From Acidimicrobiia bacterium (lineage in GTDB: Bacteria > Actinomycetota > Acidimicrobiia > IMCC26256 > JAOSJM01): DNA of 64,000 nucleotides. The DNA is taken from NCBI GenBank assembly GCA_027494165.1, contig JAOSJM010000001.1, positions 1,116,001 to 1,180,000 of the forward strand, written 5' to 3'. The first letter of the stretch is position 1. Each line of letters opens with the position of its first letter. A model generated the notes under the pieces. That model was not told where the DNA came from, made no database searches, and saw only the letters and a list, made by a program, of their open reading frames with translations. Positions 17,869-25,469 of the stretch are shown here, one piece after another. The translations under genes were made by a program, and so were the position numbers.

Positions 17869-19415
17869 ATGGTGGAGGTGGCGGGATCGGACGATGGGCA
17901 CGCCGGGGCGCGACCGGGACGCGCGATGACGGGTCGTTCGCCGGCCTTCGCGTCGCTGGCGCGGGTGCACGTCATGAGCACCGCCGCGGACGCGTGCTTC
18001 ACCGTGTCGCTCGCGGGCTCGCTGTTCGTGAACGTGAGCGTCGACGCCGCCCGGCCGCGGATCCTGCTGTACCTGCTCTTCACCATGGCGCCCTTCGCCG
18101 TGGTCGCACCGCTGGTCGGGCCGCTCGTCGACCGGTTCCGTAGCGGCCACCGCCTGATGCTCGTGGCGGCCAGCGCGGGTCGGGCCACGATGTGCCTCCT
18201 CCTCGTGCGGGACCTCCGGACCCTGCTGCTGTACCCGGAGGCGTTCGTGGTGCTGGTCCTCGGGAAGTCCTACTCGGTCACCAAGAGCGCCCTGGTCCCT
18301 CGCCTGGTGCCGGACGCCGAGGATCTGGTGGTGTCGAACTCGCGGTTGTCCCGGATGGGGACGCTGGCCGGGATCGCGGGCGGAGTCACGGGCGCCGCCG
18401 TGCTGGCGTTGGCCGGGGGTTCCGGTGTCGTCCTGGTGGCCGCTGCCCTCCACACGCTGGGCGCCGTCTTCGTCGCCCGCGTGCCGCGGACCCTCCCGGC
18501 GGGCGTGCCGCGCTCGGCGGCGGCGGTCCAGGAGCTCCACGCCCCGCCGCTCGTCCTCGCCGCGTCGTCCATGGGGATGCTGCGAGCGGCCGTGGGCTTC
18601 CTCGCGTTCGCCGTCGCCTTCTCCTTCAAGCGTGGAGGGAGGCAGCCTGGCTCTACGGCCTCGTGCTCGCGGCGGGCGCGGTGGGCGGGCTCGGAGGGAC
18701 GTTCGTCGCCCCGGTGGCGCGCCGGTCGGCGCGCGAGGAGCCGCTGCTCCTGGCGGCGCTGGGGACCGTGGCCGTGGCCGGGCTCGCCGGCGCGGTGTGG
18801 TTCGGGACCCCCGCGGTGGTCCTGGCCTCCGCGGTCGTGGGCCTGGGCGCGACGGGCGGGCGGCAGGCCTTCGACAGCTTCGTGCAGCACGCCGCCCCGG
18901 ACGCGGATCGGGGGCGGGCGTTCGCCCGATTCGAGACACGGTTCCAGCTCGCGTGGGTGCTGGGAGCGCTGCTGGCGGTCGTGTGGCAGCCGACGGGGCG
19001 GGGCGGGCTGGCGGCCCTGGGTGGGGCGATGGCCGGGACGGGGGCGTGGTACGTCGTGGGACTCCGATCAGCGGGCCGCCTCGGGGGCCTCTGGACGGCC
19101 GTGGCCGGGGCAGGGCGGCCGCCACCCGACGTCGTCGACGTCCTGCTCCAGGATGCTCGGGACGCGCTCGCCACCGGCGCTGCGAGTCGTGCGGTCGCCG
19201 GCTCGCTCGCCGCCGCGGAGGTCCTCCTCGTCCGGATCGCCCGGATGGGTCGAGACGTTGGAGGCGACAGCCCGGTGGAGGCGGCGCGGGGGGACGTGCG
19301 CCGTCTCTGGGGCGTGCTCGCCTCAGGGGACCCGGTCACGGCCGAGCACGCAGGGCGCGCGGTGGAGGTCGCCGGGCGGCTCGAGCAGCTCCTGGGCCCG
19401 ACGGGCGACCGCTGA
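17869..19415 (+). CDS. MFS transporter with C-terminal cytosolic extension, one frameshift
   Basis: Major facilitator protein with about twelve membrane segments, beginning after ~25 polar residues; the loop LVGPLVDRFRSGHR between helices 2 and 3 matches the MFS G-x3-D-R-x-G motif. The frame shifts near 18635 (FKRGGRQPG should read FK.WREAAWLYGL). After the last helix comes a ~110-residue soluble tail rich in Ala and Asp/Arg (from DVVDVLLQDARDAL), not usual for the family. ATG 17869 follows GGGAGG; ATG 17926 is an alternative. Transport substrate unknown. Gene lies 48 nt after the GDT1 homologue. Confidence 0.82.
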
Positions 19416-19427
19416 CGGGGCGACCCC

Positions 19428-19964
19428 TCAGGGTGCCGCACCCTCCCCGGGGGTCCGTTCCGGCTCGGCGACCAGCTCCCACTCGTCGTCGACGTGCTCG
19501 ACCACGAGGAAGCGCAGTGGCGCCCCGTTGCCCGGGCGGTGGGAGGCCACCGCGTCGATCTCGACGCGCGATCCCTGCGTCGGGACCGGTCCCAGCTCGA
19601 CGAGGAGGATCGCGTCCTCGCGGATCTCGCCGGTGTCCATGTCGAAGGCCTCCTCGGCCTCGTCGACGAACCGCAGGTCCGCGGCGTCGTCGACGTCGGA
19701 GAGGAGCCCCGCCTGGACCTCGAGGTCGAGAGGGCTGGAGCCCTCGGCCGCGGTCACGAAGAGGACCGGGGGGTCGTGGTCCTCCTGGGGCTCGACGGCC
19801 GCGAACCAGCGCAGGATCGGGGCGTAGACCCCGACCGCGCGGCGGGCCTCGGCCGTGGAGGGCTGTTCGCTGCACCCGCTCGCGGAGAGGAGCGCACCGA
19901 GCGCGGCGAGAGCAGCGATCGGCCCGGCCGCGCGTCGGCCGATGGAGAGCACCAGCCGTGCCAC
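19428..19964 (-). CDS. Lipoprotein, unknown family
   Basis: Predicted membrane-anchored lipoprotein of ~178 residues: basic start (MARLVLSIGRRAAGP), hydrophobic core and a lipobox ending LLSASGC near residue 33. The mature part is acidic, with a DLRFVDEAEEAFDMDTGEI segment, and resembles no family I can name. The start is chosen at GTG 19964 because a TAGCGT -10 box (19972-19977) lies 7 nt upstream; GTG 19967 and 19973 are also in frame, and the track ORF from 20117 is too long. Convergent with the MFS gene. Confidence 0.6.
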   Translation of the reverse strand: MARLVLSIGRRAAGPIAALAALGALLSASGCSEQPSTAEARRAVGVYAPILRWFAAVEPQEDHDPPVLFVTAAEGSSPLDLEVQAGLLSDVDDAADLRFVDEAEEAFDMDTGEIREDAILLVELGPVPTQGSRVEIDAVASHRPGNGAPLRFLVVEHVDDEWELVAEPERTPGEGAAP

Positions 19965-20228
19965 CACGGGCACGCTAGCCGCACGGTCGCGCAGCCTGCG
20001 GGCACAGGGGCGGGTACGGAGTACGGGTCGGTTCGTCGACGGTCCCGGCACCTGCGGTGCCCTGGACGGCGTCGTGACCAGGCGGTCGCCACCGGTCGCC
20101 AACGTCCCTGCCGGCACCTCGGTGCGCCTTGAACCGGTACGGGATCCGCGCGCGTCAGGTCGGGAAGGTGGCTTCAGAGCCTGCGGCGTCCTCGTCAGAA
20201 AGACGGAGAATCGCCCGACCGCTCCGGG

Positions 20229-21011
20229 TCAGGCGAGGGGCCGTTCTCGCACGAGCGCTGCGAGCGCCCAGAGCCAGGCGACGGCGAGGGCCACGACGGC
20301 TGCCAACGCGGCCGGACCGTCCTGGTCGAGAACCGTGTAATGGGCTGCCAGGAGGAGCATTGCGGCGAACGTCACCCACCCAGCTCGGTCGAGTCCTGAT
20401 CTCGTACGACGGATGGCGACGAGAAGAAGCGTGGATGCCGCAACTCCCGCACCGAGCGCACCGAGTCGCCACACGTCCGAGTCGGGTCCGCGTTCGAGGG
20501 TCCCGTCGTTCGCAAGGTGGAAGACGCCGATGCCTGCGAGTGCGAGGACTGCGGTGGCGATCGCTCCCTTCACCTCGAGCCGTCGGGGTCCGAGCCGCAG
20601 GCCAACGGCGATCAGCAGTCCGACGACTGCAGCGCCGGATGCCAGACCGATCGCCCAGACCAGGCTGTACCGCACGTCAGCACCGAGGCGCTCGCCGTCG
20701 GCGTGGAGAACGTTCGCGAGGCGGACGGCTGCGAACCCGATCAGTGCGCCGCAGCCCGCGAGCGCCGCGAGGAGTCTCGTCCGACCGGTGGCCGCGGCGC
20801 GGAACCGGCGTGCGACCTGGGTGGCCGAGCCGAGTGAGGCGATGGCCTCTTGGGTCGCAGCGTGGGCGGTCATCCCGTCGGACTCGAGCTCTGAGGCGGC
20901 GTCCTCGAGGTGGTCGCGTAGCTCTTCGAGGATCCGCTTCCGATACGCCCCGGTCATCGGAAGGTGTCTGCGGACTTCCTCGACGTAGACGTCGATCAGA
21001 ACTTCAGCCAT
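20229..21011 (-). CDS. HAAS-domain membrane protein, PadR partner
   Basis: 260-residue protein with an N-terminal cytosolic HAAS/permease-prefix-like domain (VEEVRRHLPMTGAYRKRILEELRDHLEDAASEL) and then about six to seven transmembrane helices. Such proteins are commonly encoded directly after PadR regulators and are thought to be the regulated target or a signalling partner. Its ATG at 21011 lies 16 nt inside the end of the padR gene, so the two are co-translated. Base composition here is slightly less GC-extreme than in neighbours (AT-containing codons such as GAT and TCA are more frequent), a weak hint of a different history. Confidence 0.75.
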   Translation of the reverse strand: MAEVLIDVYVEEVRRHLPMTGAYRKRILEELRDHLEDAASELESDGMTAHAATQEAIASLGSATQVARRFRAAATGRTRLLAALAGCGALIGFAAVRLANVLHADGERLGADVRYSLVWAIGLASGAAVVGLLIAVGLRLGPRRLEVKGAIATAVLALAGIGVFHLANDGTLERGPDSDVWRLGALGAGVAASTLLLVAIRRTRSGLDRAGWVTFAAMLLLAAHYTVLDQDGPAALAAVVALAVAWLWALAALVRERPLA

Positions 21012-21334
21012 GTGATCTCCTCGAGGATCGAATCGACCGCGTCTCGGAACTCGACCCAGTCGGCTGCCTCCTCGACGAGGACTGCTCTGCCGGCATCGGT
21101 CAGTTCGTACGAACGTCGCTTCCGACCCGAGCTGTCGTCCACCGCGCTCGTGATCAGCCCGTCGGCCTCCAACTGATGGAGGGCCGGATAGACGGCGCCT
21201 TCGTTGAGGGACAGCTGGCCCTTGCTGCGTGCCTTCAGGTCGGCGATCAACCCATATCCGTGGACCGTCTCGCGGGCGGCGATGGCGGCAAGGACCAGCG
21301 TGCGCAGGTGTCCTCGAATTCGGTCGGCCGCCAT
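20996..21334 (-). CDS. PadR family transcriptional regulator
   Basis: 112-residue winged-helix repressor. The recognition region GYGLIADLKARSKGQLSLNEGAVYPALHQLEADGLI is classic PadR, followed by the wing GRKRRSYELTDAGRAVL and a short dimerisation helix. ATG 21334 sits 8 nt after a strong -10 box, so the mRNA is probably leaderless. It overlaps the HAAS membrane gene by 16 nt, and likely represses its own operon through the GAGGTAT direct repeats in the promoter. Inducer unknown. Confidence 0.9.
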   Translation of the reverse strand: MAADRIRGHLRTLVLAAIAARETVHGYGLIADLKARSKGQLSLNEGAVYPALHQLEADGLITSAVDDSSGRKRRSYELTDAGRAVLVEEAADWVEFRDAVDSILEEITWLKF

Positions 21335-21371
21335 ACCTCGGGACCTTATACCTCAGAGGCTGATGTGTCAA
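21335..21371 (-). promoter_or_regulatory. Promoter of padR operon with direct repeat operator
   Basis: On the minus strand TTGACA (21366-21371) is followed after exactly 17 nt by TAAGGT (21343-21348), the clearest -35/-10 pair in the window, ending 8 nt before the padR ATG. Two GAGGTAT copies with a 15-bp period overlap the spacer and the start region and could be the PadR binding site; a CCTCTGAGG palindrome overlaps the first copy. Confidence 0.65.
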
Positions 21372-21501
21372 CGCCGATCCTGATCATCGCCGCACGGTCC
21401 GGAGGCTCTCTGGTCCGGCAATCGCCGCACGCTGTGTCAGGCTCGTTGTGTCGATCTCGCCGTCGGCGACACGAAGACCGCCTGTGAGCAGGAGCAATGC
21501 C

Positions 21502-22377
21502 ATGGACGTCCACCTCGTCGACGGCACCTACGAGCTGTTCCGGCACTTCTTCGCCGTGCCGACGCACCGCGACGACGAGGGGCACGAGGTCGGGGCCGTG
21601 CGCGCGGTCGTGGGTTCGGTGCTGCGGATGCTGGAGGAGGGGGCGACCCACGTCGGCGTGGCCACCGACCACGTGATCGAGTCGTTCCGCAACGACCGCT
21701 GGCCCGGCTACAAGACGAGCGCCGGCGTACCCGAGGAGCTGCTCGCCCAGTTCGAGCCGCTCGAGGACGCCCTCCGCCTGCTCGGCGTGGCCGTCTGGCC
21801 CATGGTGGAGCTGGAGGCCGACGACGCCCTCGCCTCCGCGGCCGTCGTGGCCGCGGAGGACCCCCGGGTCGAGCAGGTGCTGGTGTGCTCGCCCGACAAG
21901 GACCTGGCCCAGTGCGTGTCCGGCGGGAAGGTGGTGCAGGTCGACCGGCGGCGGGGGACGACCTTCGACGAGACCGGCGTCGCGGAGCGGTTCGGGGTCG
22001 GCCCCGAGTCGATCCCCGACTACCTGGCCCTCGTGGGGGACAGCGCCGATGGCTTCCCGGGCCTCCCGGGATGGGGGGCGCGGTCGGCCGCGACCGTGCT
22101 CGCCCGCTACGGGCACCTCGAGCGGATCCCGGCCCTGGCCGACCGCTGGGACGTCCCGGTGCGGGGGGCCGCCCGGCTCGCGTCGACGCTCGTGGAGCAG
22201 CGCGAGCGGGCGATGCTCTTCCGGGACCTCGCCACCCTCCGCACGACGGCCGCCGTGGGGACGGTCGACGACTGGCGCTGGAGCGGTCCGGCACGCGAGC
22301 TTGCTGCCTGGGCCCGGCAGGTCGACGCACCGGGGCTCGCGGAGCGGGCCGATCGGCTCGCGGCGGAGCGAGGGTAG
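21502..22377 (+). CDS. 5'-3' exonuclease / flap-endonuclease-like protein
   Basis: Cytosolic metal-dependent nuclease related to the exonuclease domain of DNA polymerase I. Visible features: start MDVHLVDGTYELFRHFF (first Asp ligand), the helical arch region WPGYKTSAGVPEE, the metal-ligand cluster ELEADDALASAA and CSPDKDLAQC, and the helix-hairpin-helix LVGDSADGFPGLPGWGARSA. 291 residues, no polymerase domain, as in many actinobacterial stand-alone copies. ATG 21502 follows AGGAG. Six bases separate it from the crotonase gene downstream. Likely role is removal of RNA primers or flaps, but this is by homology. Confidence 0.9.
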   Translation: MDVHLVDGTYELFRHFFAVPTHRDDEGHEVGAVRAVVGSVLRMLEEGATHVGVATDHVIESFRNDRWPGYKTSAGVPEELLAQFEPLEDALRLLGVAVWPMVELEADDALASAAVVAAEDPRVEQVLVCSPDKDLAQCVSGGKVVQVDRRRGTTFDETGVAERFGVGPESIPDYLALVGDSADGFPGLPGWGARSAATVLARYGHLERIPALADRWDVPVRGAARLASTLVEQRERAMLFRDLATLRTTAAVGTVDDWRWSGPARELAAWARQVDAPGLAERADRLAAERG

Positions 22378-22383
22378 GCGGCC

Positions 22384-23190
22384 ATGGAGACAGTCCTGCT
22401 CGAGAAGGTGCGACCCGGGATCGCGCTCGTCACGCTCAACCGGCCCGAGAAGCTCAACGCCCTGAGCCTCGGGACGCTCGACGACCTCGCCGGCGCGCTC
22501 GGCGAGGTCTCACGCGACCGCGACTGCCGGGTCGCGGTCCTCACCGGTGCCGGCCGTGGCTTCTCGGCCGGCCTCGACCTCTCCGACTCCGGCGCCGGGG
22601 GCGACGACGGCACCGCGGTGTTCGGGGACCCCCGGGCCGCGATGGTCCTCCAGCAGCGGTTCGCCGCCCTGGTGCCGGCGCTCCGGGCCGTCCCCAAGCC
22701 CGTCGTGGCGGCGGTGAACGGAGCGGCCTCGGGCGGGGGGTTCGCGCTGGCGCTGGCCTCCGACGTGAGGGTCGCGGCCGAGAGCGCCCGGTTCAACGTG
22801 GCGCCGGTCCGCCTCGGTCTCTCGGGGTGCGACGTGGGGATCAGCTACCTGCTGCCCCGCCTCGTCGGTGCCTCCCGGGCCTTCGAGCTCATGCTGACGG
22901 GCCGCTTCGTCGACGCCGCCGAGGCCGACCGGATCGGCCTCGTCTCCCGCGTGGTCCCCGACGGGCAGGTGGTGGAGACCGCGATGGAGACCGCCGAGCT
23001 CATCGCGGCCAACAGCCCGTTCGGCGTGTGGATGACGAAGGAGGTCATGTGGTCGAGCCTCGAGGTGGGGAGCCTCCAGGCCGGCCTCGACCTCGAGAAC
23101 CGCACCCAGGTGCTGGCCATCATGACCGGCGACTTCGAGGAGGCCGTCCGGGCCTTCCAGGAGAAGCGACCCCCGAGGTTCTCGGCGTGA
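22384..23190 (+). CDS. Enoyl-CoA hydratase/isomerase (crotonase) family protein
   Basis: 268-residue crotonase fold protein acting on acyl-CoA thioesters. The two oxyanion-hole segments are present (GRGFSAGLDL and NGAASGGGFALALASD), but both canonical hydratase glutamates are replaced (Ala after GGGF, Pro in NVAPVRLGL). An Asp in SGCDVG matches the position used by dienoyl-CoA isomerase-type members, so an isomerase or other reaction is more likely than simple hydration. ATG 22384. It is followed by a short-chain dehydrogenase whose possible start overlaps its stop, suggesting a small fatty-acid or xenobiotic catabolic operon. Confidence 0.88.
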   Translation: METVLLEKVRPGIALVTLNRPEKLNALSLGTLDDLAGALGEVSRDRDCRVAVLTGAGRGFSAGLDLSDSGAGGDDGTAVFGDPRAAMVLQQRFAALVPALRAVPKPVVAAVNGAASGGGFALALASDVRVAAESARFNVAPVRLGLSGCDVGISYLLPRLVGASRAFELMLTGRFVDAAEADRIGLVSRVVPDGQVVETAMETAELIAANSPFGVWMTKEVMWSSLEVGSLQAGLDLENRTQVLAIMTGDFEEAVRAFQEKRPPRFSA

Positions 23191-23207
23191 GCGACGGAGG
23201 AGGAGCG

Positions 23208-23966
23208 GTGGGTGGACTGGAAGGTCGGGTCGCCCTCGTGACCGGTGGCAACCGTGGCATCGGGCGGGCCATCTCGCTCGGCCTCGCCGCCGATGGCGCG
23301 GACGTGGCGGTGAACTTCCGGAGGGACGAGGCCGCCGCGGTCCGGACGGTGGCCGACATCGAGGCCATGGGACGGCGGGCGATGGCCTTCCGGGCCTCGG
23401 TCGACTCGGTCGAGGAGTGCGAGGCCATGGCCGCGGGTGCCGTCGACGCCTTCGGGTGCGTCGACATCCTCGTGGCCAACGCGGGCATCGCGAGCCGGGG
23501 CTACCCCACGGTGGACACCGACCCCGAGGAGATCGAGCGGCTCTTCCGCGTGCACGCCCTGTCGGCGTTCGTGCTCAGCCGGCTGCTGGTGCCGGGGATG
23601 CGGTCCCGGCCCCGGGGCGACGTGGTGGTGATCTCGAGCGCGGCCACCCGGCACATGCCCCTCAACTCCTCGCCCTACAACATGGCGAAGGCCGCGCTCG
23701 AGGCGTTCGCCGCCACGCTGGCCAAGGAGGAGCGTGGCCACGGGATCCACGTCAACGTCGTGGCTCCCGGGCTCGTCGACACCGAGATGGGTCGCCGCCT
23801 GGCCCGGGCGACCGTGGGCGCCGAGGAGATCCACTCGCTCGACCCGGGGATGCCCTTCGGTCACGTGTGCAGCCCCGACGAGGTCGCGGACGTCGTGCGG
23901 TTCGTCGTCTCGGACGCGGCCCGCTACGTGAGCGGCGAGCGGATCTACGTCGACGGCGGAGGGTGA
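23208..23966 (+). CDS. Short-chain dehydrogenase/reductase (SDR)
   Basis: Classical NAD(P)-dependent SDR of ~252 residues. Nucleotide-binding TGGNRGIGRA near the start, NAG motif in LVANAGIAS, catalytic Ser in VISSAATRH and YNMAK active site, and the usual C-terminal GERIYVDGGG. GTG 23208 is chosen because GGAGGAG lies directly upstream; GTG 23187, overlapping the crotonase stop, is in frame and possible. An N-cap NFRRDE after strand 2 suggests NADPH preference (basic residues), resembling FabG-type reductases. Operon partner of the crotonase, so a hydroxyacyl or ketoacyl substrate is plausible. Confidence 0.9.
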   Translation: MGGLEGRVALVTGGNRGIGRAISLGLAADGADVAVNFRRDEAAAVRTVADIEAMGRRAMAFRASVDSVEECEAMAAGAVDAFGCVDILVANAGIASRGYPTVDTDPEEIERLFRVHALSAFVLSRLLVPGMRSRPRGDVVVISSAATRHMPLNSSPYNMAKAALEAFAATLAKEERGHGIHVNVVAPGLVDTEMGRRLARATVGAEEIHSLDPGMPFGHVCSPDEVADVVRFVVSDAARYVSGERIYVDGGG

Positions 23967-23976
23967 GCGCCCGGGT

Positions 23977-25403
23977 TCAGAGCCAGCCGTGGCTCGACCG
24001 CCAGGCCCGAACCTGCGAGGCCGTGGTGGGGCCCCAGGTCCGCCCGGGGGCCGGGAGCGCCCGGCGGACCTCCTCGAGCTCCTCGCGCGTGAACTCGCAG
24101 GCCGTGGTCGGGGGCTCCACGCCGTACAGCCGGGCGGCGTTGGCCCCGAGGATCTTGGCCTTGCGCGCCGGGGTGAGGGCCGGGTAGCCGTGGAGCTCCT
24201 GCAGCTCCTCGCCGATCTCGAAGGCCCGGAAGGCCTGGATCTGGTCCTGGGGTGAGCCGTACCAGATCGAGTCCGTCCCCCACAGCACGTTGTCCTCACC
24301 CACGGCCACGAGGAGCTTCCCCAGGACGTGGGCGGCCCGGGTCGGGTCGCGCAGGACGTTCCACCACGTGGAGCCGAGCTCGGCGTAGACGTTCGAGCCG
24401 GGCCCGACCCCCGCCCGGCGCAGGCTGGCGACGAGCCGGTCGACACCGCCCCCCGCCTCGCCGAACGGCCCCTCGGGGACGCTCACCTCGTAGCCGGAGT
24501 GGTACACGACGAACGCCAGGTCGGGGTGGGCCGCCGCCGCGGGCCCGACGTCCTCGGGCGACGCGAAGCGGCTCCCCCCCGAGAAGCCCTTGTGCACGCA
24601 GACGGTCGTCACCCCGAGCTGGCGGGCCCGGTCGAGGAACGCCCGGCCGACCCGGGGCGCTCCGGCCTCGTGGTCGTCGAGCCACCACCCGGGGCCGGGT
24701 CCGTGGGTGTACACCTTCCAGGCCGCCATTGGGTGTTGCTCGACGGCGGCGTCCATGGCGTCGAGCGCGGCCTCGGGCCGGCCGAGGTTCGGGACCGCGT
24801 GGCCGTGGAGGAGGATCCGGTCGTCGGCGCAGAGCGCGCTCGCGACCCGGCGGGCCGTCTCCATGTGGCGAATCGACAGCGGGCCGTCCTCGCCGACGAC
24901 GGGGATCGCCGACAGGACCGCCATCGAGGTGTCGGAGCGCAGGAACACCTCTTCGAGGTAGTGCTCGATCGAGAAGCAGGCACGAGGGTCGTCCTCCCCG
25001 CAGGCGGCCTGGGGGAAGCCGGCACCGAAGTTGCCCCCGGCTCCCCGAGGTCGTACTCGAGGAAGTGGGTCTGGACGTCGAAGACGAGCTCCTCGCCGCC
25101 GATGGCGTCCCGGGCGACCTCGGGCTCGGTCGTGGACTCGGGCGGGAGCCGGAAGCCCCCGCCGGCGTCGCCGCCGCGGGACTCGCGGTGGCAGGCGTCG
25201 AGGACCATCAACATGAGCGCCGCCCCGCTCAGGGTCCGGAGGAACTCCCGGCGGTCGAGCCCGAGGCGCCGGGCGTGGTCGGTGGCGGCGACCCGCGTCC
25301 GGCGCATCGCCTCCCGGACGGCGGGCGTGACCGGCTCGGGCACCTCCTCGCCGTTCGAGCAGGGTCCGACGCTGATGGGCAGGTCGGGATCGGGTCGGTC
25401 CAC
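23977..25403 (-). CDS. Tat-exported amidohydrolase-2 lipoprotein, one frameshift
   Basis: Metal-dependent hydrolase or decarboxylase of the amidohydrolase_2 (ACMSD-like) family, ~475 residues after repair. Near residue 50 a twin-arginine signal (LDRREFLRTLSGAALML) runs into a lipobox-like VLDAC, so the folded enzyme is probably exported and lipid-anchored. Active-site features: FDVQTHF, LLHGHA, VVYHSGYE and WGTDSIWYGS. The frame breaks near 25037 in a G run (EPGATSV should read EPGGNFGAGFPQAACGED). GTG 25403 follows AGGAGG. Substrate unknown. Convergent with the SDR gene, 10 nt apart. Confidence 0.82.
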
Positions 25404-25469
25404 GCGGGCCTCCTGCCGCGCGACCCTACGACGGCCCGCCGCTCCTGACGCGTCGCCCGGCCCCGGGGC

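Noticed and set aside
16450-19125. 891-residue minus-strand ORF across GDT1 and MFS genes
   Set aside because: Long antisense ORFs arise from GC-rich codon bias; only its last part (from 17013) is the NeuD-like protein.
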